A DNA stretch of 64,000 nucleotides from Desulfamplus sp. (GCA_015232455.1 JADFZQ010000012.1:31223-95222); one strand, 5' to 3'; positions 45,201-54,481 are shown, counted from the first letter of the stretch. Numbers and translations are program-made. The notes: generated by a model from the sequence alone, not told the origin.

Positions 45201-47446
45201 GACAACAGATAACCGGAAAGAATTTTCAGTTAGAATCTTATACTCCTCCACCCGTAACACCAGACAACGGTGGAACTACAAATCCGCCTGTAACTCCACC
45301 AGACAACGGAGGCACAACAAATCCGCCGGATAATAAACCAGCTGATATTACAGACATAAAAGATGTTAGTGATGTTATTAGTGATGTTAACAACACAACT
45401 GATGCAAACAATGCTGTAGAATCTTTGACTGACGATATTAATGTAATTAAGAATGAGATACCAACCTCAACAACAACTCCCCCTTCTGATGATCTTGTAG
45501 AAGCAATTAATACGACTACACAAAATATTGGAACTTTAGTAGATGTTTCTTTGAATCTTTTACAGGAGGGAACTATTAGTGTAGAGCAAGCATTAAAACC
45601 TGTAGAACTTCTTACTGGTATAATTGAGCTTGGTGCACAAGTAGCTGCTGCAGGCGGTGCAATAAGTATTGAACAAGTTGCTGGAAGTATTGAATCTGTA
45701 GAAGGAATTGTTACTGAAATTGCCTCTCAAAATGCAACATCAGAACAAATGAGCAATATTGCTGGCAATATAAACAATATTTTGGGTAATATGCCAGACA
45801 TTATGGAAGCTGTTTTGATAACAGATGATGTTATGAATATTCTTGGTTCTATAAAAGGGCTTGCAGGTGCTGGTATAGCATCCTCAATTGCAGGTAATAA
45901 TGAACCATCACAAACTGTTGACACTCTGGGGTCCATTGTTGTCAAAGGGTTACAAACAGCTTCAGATGCAGGTATCATTCACGATACAGGAAGAATAATA
46001 AGTGGTGCTGGAGATATTGTGGATCATGCAATAAATGTGTTGCAGACAGGCACTAATCAACAGACAGTTCTACAGGACACATTAGCTCAACTTCAAGTTG
46101 AGATAAGTGAGATGTTTGGTCAAACAGCTTCAAATATAAAAGATAAACCTGTATTGAACTCTTTTGCAGTCTCATCAGACGGAAGTGTCAGCCTGAAGGA
46201 TTTTAGCTATGTTATGGATAATGCTTCTGGTCTTACAACATCCATGATTAAAGCAAAATCTGTTTTAGGCTCCAAACTTTCAGGTTCAATGCAATCATTA
46301 AGCCGTGAAACTTTGAAGAATGTTCTGCCAGCATTTATTCCAGCTAACAAGTTCGCATCAACAGAACAAGATAGCGATATACAGAAACTTTTGACCAACT
46401 ACCCGCAGCTACTTAATGAGGTAATAAAGTTTGCATCTATAAATCTGACATCTGGAATGCTTATAACAAAAGATAATATTTCAGAGATTATTAACAATAA
46501 CACATCCCTTACCCAATCAGAGAAGACAAGATTAATCAAAGGGTTGCCTGAACTTCCATCGTTTGATCAAGATATTATACAATCAGACTCTACTGCACTA
46601 TCCCTTGTTGACCTTTTAAGTAAAGAGGTTGAAACATTGCTTCCTGGCACAACCGTTGAAGTTATCTCTTCAAAAGGTCTATCCCTTGTGGTTATGTTGA
46701 AAAATGAAGCAAAAGGGATAAAGATACCACTTTATATTCAAGATGCTCGTGTAGTATCTAATATTATTCCTTCAGGTCTTCATGCTTTACCAGAAGGCAC
46801 TTTTATTCTGGTTCGCAATGGAATTGCAGGTATTATAACACCAGCACCATTGGATGCTGTAGATACTCTTTTGTCTGCTGATGGTTTGCTAAACATTGAG
46901 AACCTTTTTGGTTCTAACAAAAAAGAAATTTCAGATGTAAAGATTAATAACTCTGGCAATCTTACCATCAAATTTAAAGATGGAACGAAATTTTCAGGCT
47001 CTTTTGGATATGGAGTATCAAAAAATGGAGATGGAGAATTTGATGCTGGAACGTCAAGTTTTGAAATGCAAATGACTGATCCTGCAAGCGAAGCATATTC
47101 AGTTTTGGTTACATATAACGATGGCACAACACAGACCCTCTCACCTTCGATTGCAGCTATTGAGCAGTTGGTAAAAGTGTTAGATACCCTTGCTGCTGGA
47201 AGTTATACCCTTGATAAAGCAACAGGTATTTTCACTGTCTTGGGTATGCGTTTTAAGCCGAGCTATTTTATAGAACCTATTACTGCAAGTGAAGAAAGTT
47301 GGTTTGTAGCCAATAAAGATGGATATGGAATCGCGTGGGAAACCAATGACTACAATAATGATGGTGCTGTAGATTTAAAGATGTGGACATCTGAGATACT
47401 TGGGATAGTTAAAGGAAAACAAATAATTTATACTGTTATACAGTAG
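42230..47446 (+). CDS. Giant exported protein: nine Cna/CarboxypepD-like repeats plus shared C-terminal domain
   Basis: 1738 aa. Signal peptide 1-26 ('FATSAFANS'). Nine tandem repeats of about 105 residues span roughly 28-1005. Each has 'ISGTLYxSDGxTPIT', 'GxYxITGLxxGTYYL', 'EWW' and 'TGKNFQL', a carboxypeptidase-regulatory/SdrD-B-like fold (prealbumin-type), with two conserved Cys per typical repeat. A Pro/Gly/Thr linker ('PDNGGTTNPP') leads to a C-terminal region of about 690 residues that is strongly similar to that of the next gene. It ends with an EF-hand-like loop 'DYNNDGAVD' and 'IIYTVIQ'. No LPXTG, PEP-CTERM or type-9 signal is seen. Role unknown; adhesion or a sheath is plausible. 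Confidence 0.85.
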   Translation: MANINQRSKCFIVFIFLACFATSAFANSTGSISGTIYESDGVIPITGNIINVSLYKKNICDNSMTWLQTVSTNTSYGTYTFTGVNQGSYYLIAEPYSSNHIKEWWAVTLSQPIQSNAQPLQLNSGDALTGINFQLNKAATLSGILYRPDGTTAVTGENYIINIFLGTSCSNNPFATTVASSYDGSFFFDKLPGGTYYISAKPALPNTYPYDQYLGQWWTSSIGAYSCSDAQSIAVASEANITGKNFILNQSTIISGTFYESDGTTPITGKNLFVEIITGSPCSGYAVFAQVPINTNDGHYKFPDIPAGQYYLRTSTNGNSNHMNGWWASSGNSLPCNSAEPITVSQGQIYSGKDFRLNQGSTISGTLYESDGITPITNTGNYLEVELITGSPCGTNNTFYSAPVNQTTGTYSFTGLPSGQYYLKTNIYTYYGKHLNGWWASSGTSVPCSSAEMVDVLQVQTYSGKDIKLSRGGTISGRVYASDGTTPITTGCDIQVFSGSSCTPTFVKGTSSNISDGTYSVSGLLPGTYYIKANGYNNSVSEWWNLSASSFDCGGAGSITITGQETLTNKNFQLDSGGAISGTLFGADGVTPLTCDSSSIEVWSGDPCGSSQYIASVSVNDQTGAYYLTGIPENTSVYLKAYSNHYQQYVWWTSSGSSSLCSGAEYLTLTNGQNLTGKNLQMGVGGSSISGTLYQSDGITPITGITVPIILYSGSACNSMTQIRSISSTSSGTYNISGLSAGTYFLKTESNTYINEWWGSPASSVDCSGGQFITVGTNEQVTGKNFQLDLGASISGTLYQSDGTTPLIGTAVTINVYSGSPCGTIQLVKSGYSSSYYGTYNITGLQPGTYYIQTNNSNYTSEWWASPSSSLSCALGQSITVGAGQQIIGKNFQLESVSDGSIAGTLYQTDGITPITYANVEIHVYSGSPCGTTQLVKYGYSDSSGNYLISGLVSGTYFLQTSSSNYISEWWASPSSSVSCASGQSIAVGAGQQITGKNFQLESYTPPPVTPDNGGTTNPPVTPPDNGGTTNPPDNKPADITDIKDVSDVISDVNNTTDANNAVESLTDDINVIKNEIPTSTTTPPSDDLVEAINTTTQNIGTLVDVSLNLLQEGTISVEQALKPVELLTGIIELGAQVAAAGGAISIEQVAGSIESVEGIVTEIASQNATSEQMSNIAGNINNILGNMPDIMEAVLITDDVMNILGSIKGLAGAGIASSIAGNNEPSQTVDTLGSIVVKGLQTASDAGIIHDTGRIISGAGDIVDHAINVLQTGTNQQTVLQDTLAQLQVEISEMFGQTASNIKDKPVLNSFAVSSDGSVSLKDFSYVMDNASGLTTSMIKAKSVLGSKLSGSMQSLSRETLKNVLPAFIPANKFASTEQDSDIQKLLTNYPQLLNEVIKFASINLTSGMLITKDNISEIINNNTSLTQSEKTRLIKGLPELPSFDQDIIQSDSTALSLVDLLSKEVETLLPGTTVEVISSKGLSLVVMLKNEAKGIKIPLYIQDARVVSNIIPSGLHALPEGTFILVRNGIAGIITPAPLDAVDTLLSADGLLNIENLFGSNKKEISDVKINNSGNLTIKFKDGTKFSGSFGYGVSKNGDGEFDAGTSSFEMQMTDPASEAYSVLVTYNDGTTQTLSPSIAAIEQLVKVLDTLAAGSYTLDKATGIFTVLGMRFKPSYFIEPITASEESWFVANKDGYGIAWETNDYNNDGAVDLKMWTSEILGIVKGKQIIYTVIQ

Positions 47447-47483
47447 TTAATTATAGCAATTCTAATTTAGAATCATTAGATAG

Positions 47484-47530
47484 AACGTCAATAATTAGGC
47501 TAATTTTCCTAATTATTGACGTTGTTTTTG
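47484..47530 (+). terminator. Intrinsic terminator between the two giant genes
   Basis: AACGTCAATAATTAGG (47484-47499) pairs perfectly with 47508-47523 over an 8-nt loop, followed by GTTTTT. It indicates that the second giant has its own promoter or is only partly read through. Confidence 0.85.
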
Positions 47531-47560
47531 GTAATAATTAGAGAGTGAGAGGAGTATTTT

Positions 47561-50500
47561 ATGATTAATTTTTTTGATAATTTGGTTTGGTTAATAAGGA
47601 TTGCAGTAATTTTATCCACTTTAACTATTATACCATCTTTAGAGGCTTTTGAACCTATTTCAGCTGGGAATGACTATATACTTATCAAAAAAAATGATAG
47701 CACTGTTTGGGGTTTGGGTTGCAATCAGTTTGGAAATTTAGGCAATGGTGTTGTATTACCAGGTGGTAGTAGCAGCACATTAGTGCAAGCTGTAGGCTTA
47801 GGCGGCCTGTCAGGGATAAATATTAGTGCAGTAGAAACGGGATTTAAAAGCTCAATTGCATTAGATGATACAGGACAAGTTTGGACTTGGGGATACAATT
47901 CTTCTAAGCAGCTTGGTGATAATACAACAACTGATAGAAGTACTCCAGTTATTGTGTCTGGATTACCAACTATTTCAGATGTAAGCATGGGTTTAAATTA
48001 TACTGTTGTGCTTAAAAGTGATGGTAGCTTATTATCATGGGGAGACAACACTTCTGGTCAGCTTGGTGATGAAACTAATAATAATAGCGGTATTCCTGTA
48101 TCAGTTAGAGGATTATCAAGCATAATAAGCATCTCTTGCGGTGCTTCTCATACAGCAGCATTAAAAGAAGATGGAACTGTTTGGACTTGGGGAGATAATA
48201 CTTCTGGACAGCTTGGTGATGGAACTATTACAAATAGCAATATCCCTATTCAAGTAACAAATTTGTCAAATATCAAAAAGATTGCTGCTGGTGATGGTTT
48301 CACAATGGCATTGAAAGAAGATGGAACTGTTTGGACTTGGGGAGATAATACTTCTGGACAGCTTGGTGATGGTACAACTTCAGGCAGTAATATACCTATT
48401 CAGGCAATGAATTTATCAAATATTCTTAAAATTGCTGCTGGAGATGCTTTTGCAGCCGCATTGAGAGATAATGGTACAATCTGGACATGGGGAAACAATT
48501 CTTATGGGCAACTTGGAGATAATACAACAATTGATAAGAGTATTCCTTCACCAATAACGGGGATATCAAGTGCTACTTCAATTGCAGCAGGAAATGGTCA
48601 TTTAGTTTTTTTGAAAAATGATAATACCTGCTGGGCTGTTGGAAACAACAATTTTGGACAGTTAGGTGATGGAACTACTACCAATAGTAGCATACCTGTT
48701 CAGGTAGTAGGTTTATCAATATCTTCTCCTCCCACGGTTTTAACAGGCATTACTAACCCATCACCACCAAATTCTACTACATTTAATGGCAGTATTAATC
48801 CAAATGGTTTGGATACAATATATTACTTTGAATATGGAACTACATCTGCTTATGGCTATATAACATCAACTCAAAATACTGGCGTAAGTACATCTTTTAT
48901 TTCAGTTGCTATAAATCATTCAGGTTTAGACCCTAATAAGATATATCACTATAGATTAGTTGCAAATAACAGTGCAGGAAATCAAATAGGAGATGATAAA
49001 AAGTTTATTATCTTTGATTTTTCTAAATTAGATTCATTTGGAAATTTACTTCCCAACAATGCATTGAATTGGACAATGGTTAGAGATAATATCAATGGGA
49101 TTATATGGGAAGTAAAAAATGATCTAGATTATAGTTCGATTTATACGAATCCTCATGACTCAGATAATACATATACTTGGTATGATAGCAACCCGGTTAC
49201 AAATGGCGGGGATCAAGGTGTTTCAGGAACTGAAACAGATACTGAAGATTTTATAACAGCAGTTAATAATGAAAATTATGGTGGTTTTAACAATTGGCGT
49301 ATGCCAACAATAGACGAAATGCGTTTAATTGCTAATGTTTTTATTTATGATCCTGCCGTTTATAATCAATTTTTTCCAAATACTTCATCTGGATATTATT
49401 GGACATCTACAACTTACAGTATTTTTGCAGCTTATAAGGTTAATATTTTGGATGGCTATGATGGAACAAATGGTAAAGGCAATAGCTATCACGCTATTGC
49501 AGTCCGGTCAGGACCAGTTGTATTTACAAATAGTGCAACTGAAGTTACATCAAGCACAGCAACATTAAATGGTTCGGTGAATCCCCATGGTCTTTCAACT
49601 AACTATTATTTTGAATATGGCATAAATGTAAATTATGGAAGTGTGACGCCAACAATATCAGCAGGTTCTAATACGACAAATGAAGTTGTTTCAACAGATT
49701 TAATTTCGCTAATGCCAAATACAATTTATCATTTTAGAGTGGTTGCTATAAACAGTGCGGGTACAACCAATGGTAACGATCAGATATTTACGACAACATC
49801 TACCCCTATCACTCATACAGCAACAACAACATCAGCAAATGGAATAACCTCAAATTCAGCTACATTGAATGGTTCAATAAATCCCAATGGTGATGATACA
49901 AACTGGTATTTTGAGTATGGTTTAAGTATTTCTTATGGTTTTACATCTCCAATACCAAGTCAAAATGCAGGTTCTGGAATAACTTTAATTCCAGTAGCAG
50001 CAAATTTGATTGGTCTGATTCCCAATACCACATATTTTTTTCGATTAGTTGCGACTAACAGCACTGGTAACATCTATGGTGATGATATGACATTTACCAC
50101 TCTTGGTACTACAGGAGATAATGGAGGAATAGTAACGCCACCAGATAATGGAGGAATAGTAACGCCACCAGATAATGGAGGAATAGTAACGCCACCAGAT
50201 AATGGAGGAATAGTAACGCCACCAGATAATGGAGGAATAGTAACGCCACCTATTACTTCACCCGATGATACCAAACCTCCTGTGATAGATGATCCTACAG
50301 ATATAATTGATATTAGTGATGATATTGACAATATTGAAAATGAAGAAGATGTTATTAAAATAACCGACAATATTGGAAATGAAATTGATTTTATTCAAGA
50401 AAATATACCTGACAATTCAACCCCTCCTTCTGACGCATTTGTAGAGGCAATTAACACGACCACTCAAAATATCGGAATTATTCTTGAAGAGTCTATTAAT

Positions 50501-52399
50501 CTTTTTAAGGAAGGAACCATAAGTTTAGAACAGGCCTTAAAGCCATTGGAGCTTCTTGATAGCATAATTGGTATTGGGGCAAATGTAGCAAAATCAGGAG
50601 GGGCTGTAAGTCTTGACAGTGTTGCTGGAAGTATTGGAAAGATTGAAGGAATTATAAATGAAGCTATTTCTCAGAACGCAACATCAGAGCAGATGAACAA
50701 AAGCTCTAACAATATAAATAATATCTTAGGTAATATGCCTGATATTATGACTACTGTTTTAATAACAACTGATGTTATTAAAATTCTTGAACCTATTAAA
50801 GGACTGGTTGCTGCTGGTATAACTTCTGCAGTTGCGGGCAGCAACGATCCTGTAAAAACAGTTGAGAATATAGGAGATATTGTTGTCAAGGGTTTGAGTG
50901 AAGCATCAGATGCTGGAATGATTTTAAATACTGCTAAAATTATCAATAGTGCTGGAGAAATTGTCAACTATGCAGTCAACGTATTAGGAACAGAAACTAC
51001 AAATAATATAGTTATTGGCAATACATTTGAACAACTTCAGATTGAACTAAGTGAAATGATAGATCAGACAGCATCAAATATAAAAGACAAACCCGTATCT
51101 AACTCTTTTGCAGCATCATCAAGCGGAAGTTTTACCACTAACGATTTTAACTATGTTATGGATAAAGTTGCTGCTCTTACAACTTCAATGGTTAAGGCAA
51201 AATCAGTTCTAAATACTACACTGACAGGCTCTATGCAGAATTTAAGCCGTGAGACGCTAAATAACATTTTGCCCTCTTTTATTCCAAAAAATAGATTTGC
51301 ATCGATTACAGAGGAATCAGATATACAGAAACTTTTTACCAATTACCCGCAGTTACTTAATGAGGTAATTAAAATTGCCTCTGTAAATTTGACATCTGGA
51401 ATGCTCATAACAAGAGATGACATTTCAGAGATTATTAAAAATAACACTTCTCTTACCTCAGCAGAGAAGACAAGATTAATAAAAGGGTTACCCGAGCTTC
51501 CAGCGTTTGACCAAGACATTATACAATCAGGTTCTACTGCACTATCCCTTGTTGAGCTTTTAAGTAAAGAGCTTGAAAATCCAAAATATCAACTACCTAA
51601 TACAACTATTGAAGTTATATCTTCAAAAGGTCTGTCTCTTATGGTTATGTTGAAAAATGAAGCAAAAGGGATAGAGATACCACTTTATATTCAAGATGCT
51701 CGTGTAGTATCTTCAATTATTCCATCTGATTTGTATCGTTTGCCAGAAGGACCTTTTATTCTTGTTCGCAATGGAATTGCAGGTATTATCACACCTGCAC
51801 CATTGGATGCTGTAGATACTCTTTTGTCTGCCGATGCTTTGATAAACATTGAGAACTTGTTTGGTTCTGACAAAAAAGAGATTTCAGATTTAAAGATTAA
51901 TAATTCTGGCAATCTTAATATCAAGTTTAAAGATGGCAGCAAGTTTTCAGGCTCTTTTGGATATGGAACATCAAAAAATGGAGAGGGAGATTTTGACGCT
52001 GGCACATCAAGTTTTGAACTGCAAATGACTGATCCTGCAAGCGAAGCATATTCAGTTTTGGTTACATACAGCAATGGCACAACACAGACCCTCTCACCTT
52101 CAATTGCAGCTATTGAGCAGTTGGTAAAAGTGTTAGATACCCTTGCTGCTGGCAGTTATACCCTTGATAAAACAACAGGTATTTTTACTGTCCTAGGTGC
52201 ACGTTTTAAGCCAAGTTATTTAATAGAACCAATTGCGACAAGTGAGCAGACTTGGTTTAAAAACAATAAAGATGACAATGGAATTGCATGGGAAACTAAA
52301 GACTATAATGGTGATGGTGCTGTAGATTTAAAGATGTGGACAGCCGGAATACTTGGAATAGCTGAAGGGAAGCAGATAATTTATACTGTTGTGCAATAA
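47561..52399 (+). CDS. Giant exported protein: RCC1 propeller, Fn3-like and DUF1566 modules plus shared C-terminal domain
   Basis: 1612 aa. Signal peptide about 1-30 ('PSLEAFEP'). Seven RCC1 repeats (about 30-390, 'DGTVWTWGDNTSGQLGDGTT') would close one seven-bladed propeller. Three Fn3-like modules ('SATLNGSINPNG..TxxYFEYG', 'LxPNTxYxFRLVAxNSxG') surround a DUF1566/Lcl-like module (about 500-650, 'NNWRMPTIDEMRLIANV', 'YYWTSTTY', 'AIAVRSG'). Then come five 'DNGGIVTPP' repeats and a C-terminal region (about 925-1612) paralogous to the preceding protein, with the EF-hand-like loop 'DYNGDGAVD'. Exported, probably surface-exposed; function unknown. GAGAGGAG precedes the ATG. Confidence 0.85.
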   Translation: MINFFDNLVWLIRIAVILSTLTIIPSLEAFEPISAGNDYILIKKNDSTVWGLGCNQFGNLGNGVVLPGGSSSTLVQAVGLGGLSGINISAVETGFKSSIALDDTGQVWTWGYNSSKQLGDNTTTDRSTPVIVSGLPTISDVSMGLNYTVVLKSDGSLLSWGDNTSGQLGDETNNNSGIPVSVRGLSSIISISCGASHTAALKEDGTVWTWGDNTSGQLGDGTITNSNIPIQVTNLSNIKKIAAGDGFTMALKEDGTVWTWGDNTSGQLGDGTTSGSNIPIQAMNLSNILKIAAGDAFAAALRDNGTIWTWGNNSYGQLGDNTTIDKSIPSPITGISSATSIAAGNGHLVFLKNDNTCWAVGNNNFGQLGDGTTTNSSIPVQVVGLSISSPPTVLTGITNPSPPNSTTFNGSINPNGLDTIYYFEYGTTSAYGYITSTQNTGVSTSFISVAINHSGLDPNKIYHYRLVANNSAGNQIGDDKKFIIFDFSKLDSFGNLLPNNALNWTMVRDNINGIIWEVKNDLDYSSIYTNPHDSDNTYTWYDSNPVTNGGDQGVSGTETDTEDFITAVNNENYGGFNNWRMPTIDEMRLIANVFIYDPAVYNQFFPNTSSGYYWTSTTYSIFAAYKVNILDGYDGTNGKGNSYHAIAVRSGPVVFTNSATEVTSSTATLNGSVNPHGLSTNYYFEYGINVNYGSVTPTISAGSNTTNEVVSTDLISLMPNTIYHFRVVAINSAGTTNGNDQIFTTTSTPITHTATTTSANGITSNSATLNGSINPNGDDTNWYFEYGLSISYGFTSPIPSQNAGSGITLIPVAANLIGLIPNTTYFFRLVATNSTGNIYGDDMTFTTLGTTGDNGGIVTPPDNGGIVTPPDNGGIVTPPDNGGIVTPPDNGGIVTPPITSPDDTKPPVIDDPTDIIDISDDIDNIENEEDVIKITDNIGNEIDFIQENIPDNSTPPSDAFVEAINTTTQNIGIILEESINLFKEGTISLEQALKPLELLDSIIGIGANVAKSGGAVSLDSVAGSIGKIEGIINEAISQNATSEQMNKSSNNINNILGNMPDIMTTVLITTDVIKILEPIKGLVAAGITSAVAGSNDPVKTVENIGDIVVKGLSEASDAGMILNTAKIINSAGEIVNYAVNVLGTETTNNIVIGNTFEQLQIELSEMIDQTASNIKDKPVSNSFAASSSGSFTTNDFNYVMDKVAALTTSMVKAKSVLNTTLTGSMQNLSRETLNNILPSFIPKNRFASITEESDIQKLFTNYPQLLNEVIKIASVNLTSGMLITRDDISEIIKNNTSLTSAEKTRLIKGLPELPAFDQDIIQSGSTALSLVELLSKELENPKYQLPNTTIEVISSKGLSLMVMLKNEAKGIEIPLYIQDARVVSSIIPSDLYRLPEGPFILVRNGIAGIITPAPLDAVDTLLSADALINIENLFGSDKKEISDLKINNSGNLNIKFKDGSKFSGSFGYGTSKNGEGDFDAGTSSFELQMTDPASEAYSVLVTYSNGTTQTLSPSIAAIEQLVKVLDTLAAGSYTLDKTTGIFTVLGARFKPSYLIEPIATSEQTWFKNNKDDNGIAWETKDYNGDGAVDLKMWTAGILGIAEGKQIIYTVVQ
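50117..50251. repeat. 27-bp tandem repeat, five copies
   Basis: GATAATGGAGGAATAGTAACGCCACCA recurs at 50117, 50144, 50171, 50198 and 50225, essentially without change. It encodes the linker DNGGIVTPP. Array expansion would change only linker length. Confidence 0.97.
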
Positions 52400-52409
52400 A
52401 ATGTTAGAT

Positions 52410-52434
52410 GGTTGAGTGGCAAAACAGCTCAACC
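52410..52434 (+). terminator. Short terminator hairpin after the second giant gene
   Basis: GGTTGAG (52410-52416) and CTCAACC (52428-52434) with an 11-nt loop, followed by TGCTTTTGATTT. Confidence 0.6.
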
Positions 52435-52443
52435 TGCTTTTGA

Positions 52444-52479
52444 TTTCAAAACCCCGACTCAAGTGGCGGGGTTTTGAAA
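52444..52479. terminator. Bidirectional terminator between convergent genes
   Basis: TTTCAAAACCCCG (52444-52456) pairs exactly with CGGGGTTTTGAAA (52467-52479) over a 10-nt loop, between the giant gene and the convergent M48 peptidase gene. Confidence 0.8.
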
Positions 52480-52545
52480 ATATTACAACGTCCAAATGTA
52501 CGGAAGAAACCCGAGCTTCACAATCAAAATGATCCTCATATTGTA

Positions 52546-54444
52546 TCAGTTCTTTTTTCCTTCGCTTAGCTTCATCTTCTCAAATCGATTTACTTGTTCT
52601 TGATAATAATCTTTATTATCAGTGGCATTTTTTAGAGCCTCTTTTGCTGCCTCAAGAGCCTCTGCATAAAGCCCATTAAGAAAACATGCTTCTGCATAAG
52701 TATCTAAAATATGGGACGGTATAGCCAAAGGAGATGAGAACTTCTCGGACTCTAATTTTGCGGATTCTAAAGCTCTTGTAGCAAGTTCTAATCCTTTTTG
52801 AGGATTTTTAAATTCAATATTAGGGCAGGTTGTGTAAAGCCACGCAAGATTATTGAGAGCATGGCTGTTATTAGGGGCAATTAATATAACTTTACTGTAA
52901 TAATAGACTGCTTTATTAAATCTCTCTTTACTGTAGTAATAATCTGCTGCTATAAGCATATTATCAATATTTTTAGGTTCACCTTCAACCTGTTCGCTTA
53001 TAATCTTCTCTGCAAGATATTCGTTTATCTTATCTTTTCCTTGCCCAATATTAAAATAATACCCAACTAAGCATATAGAAATCATAACAACAATATAGGT
53101 TTGCATCATCAACCTAACTCTTTTGTGATGTCTCTGAATATATTCTGGATTTAATTCGCACAAATTGAGAAAATCAACCCTCTCTTTTATGCTGTAATGA
53201 TGCCAATTTGGCTTATCCCAAGAGTGGCGATTTATCCCCGCAATCTTGTAAAAAGTTCTTATAAGAGCAGAAGCATCGGGCAGATAACGATAAACGTGAA
53301 TATCTGCTTGACGTTCAAAGTTTCTCATAAAAAATCCAAATATATAACGAAAATAGATCAAAAACATGACAATCATAATAATGCTCAATATAAGCATTAT
53401 GCCAGTATCATGGTTTATACCAACAAATGAGATAGCTTTGATAATTGGCTCAAAGTAGTAGATAAGAAGAATTGGGTCGAATAGTGAATAGATAGATGCA
53501 ATATATCCAGCAAAAAAAAGAAGATAAAAATGGATATGTCTATTTTGGATATGACCAATTTCATGGACAATAACAGCATCTATCTCTTCAGGTAAAAGGC
53601 TCTTTAACATTGCAGGCGTTACAAGAATATATCTAAATCTTCCCCAAAGACCCATAACTCCAGCAGTGATCATTGAGCCGCCAAAAAGCTCCCATTTAAG
53701 AATATCTGCGTATTTAAGTTTTGCCCTTTTACAAAGTTCTTCTATTCTTGTTCTTATAAAACTATCCTCAAGAGATGTGCAGCCCCATATCTTCTGAATT
53801 AAAAGTGGTCCAAAACACGCAACTGCAACCATAAACGCCAGCACGTATAATATTTCACCTTGAGGCGTTGCAAGAAAGCCTTTAGGCTGTTCAAATGGGA
53901 TAAGTTCAATAATATCCGCTGTAAAAGAGAGTATAAACCAAGGTAACAAGGCGGGTAAAGAAAAGGATATATTAGATATAACAAAGCTCTTTTTTGAGAC
54001 ATAACCAGCAAAATATCTCTTTTGAATATTCCACGCAGAGTTCCAGACAATAACGAGATATAACAAAAAAATAGATAATAAAATTATTGCTTCTATGGTG
54101 GGGAATATTTTGAAAAGCCAGATATTATCAAGTAAAAGGTTAAGCCTTAAAAAATATAGATCACAGGCAAATATTAGAAGTGCTAAAATTGAGAGTCTTG
54201 ACAAGCTCTTTTCTAAATGGTGATCTAAATTTGATACATCACCTGAATTAGCAGCATGACGCTCTAACCTCTTGAAGGTAGTATAACAAATTAACCAAAA
54301 GAGAAGAAAAAGAATTGTAGCTATTGATATAGAAAAAGTATTTAAAGCTAAAGAGCTATCAGCAGTATGCTCTGCTGTAATTTGAAATTCGCTTGTAGAA
54401 TATAGGATAAGGGCGACAAGAAGATATATAAAATTAGAAAACAT
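52546..54444 (-). CDS. Membrane M48-family metallopeptidase with TPR tail
   Basis: 632 aa. Several transmembrane helices lie in the first 230 residues. The M48 zinc site is 'VIVHEIGHIQNRH' (HExxH, about 285-297) with the downstream Glu in 'FERQADIHVYRYLPD'. More helices follow, then a periplasmic or cytosolic TPR segment (about 490-625, 'YYYSKVILIAPNNSHALNNLAWLYTTCP'). M48 proteins such as HtpX and BepA act in envelope quality control. The TPR tail resembles BepA, but the many helices resemble HtpX. Last gene of the leftward nad operon (37-bp gap after the Nudix gene). Confidence 0.88.
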   Translation of the reverse strand: MFSNFIYLLVALILYSTSEFQITAEHTADSSLALNTFSISIATILFLLFWLICYTTFKRLERHAANSGDVSNLDHHLEKSLSRLSILALLIFACDLYFLRLNLLLDNIWLFKIFPTIEAIILLSIFLLYLVIVWNSAWNIQKRYFAGYVSKKSFVISNISFSLPALLPWFILSFTADIIELIPFEQPKGFLATPQGEILYVLAFMVAVACFGPLLIQKIWGCTSLEDSFIRTRIEELCKRAKLKYADILKWELFGGSMITAGVMGLWGRFRYILVTPAMLKSLLPEEIDAVIVHEIGHIQNRHIHFYLLFFAGYIASIYSLFDPILLIYYFEPIIKAISFVGINHDTGIMLILSIIMIVMFLIYFRYIFGFFMRNFERQADIHVYRYLPDASALIRTFYKIAGINRHSWDKPNWHHYSIKERVDFLNLCELNPEYIQRHHKRVRLMMQTYIVVMISICLVGYYFNIGQGKDKINEYLAEKIISEQVEGEPKNIDNMLIAADYYYSKERFNKAVYYYSKVILIAPNNSHALNNLAWLYTTCPNIEFKNPQKGLELATRALESAKLESEKFSSPLAIPSHILDTYAEACFLNGLYAEALEAAKEALKNATDNKDYYQEQVNRFEKMKLSEGKKN

Positions 54445-54481
54445 ATTGAGAATATTTTCACCCGTTAAAATTTCAGATTAC

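Noticed and set aside
45727-52080. Reverse-strand ORFs inside the two giant genes
   Set aside because: They recur at equivalent positions only because the coding strands are paralogous; composition is that of antisense shadows.
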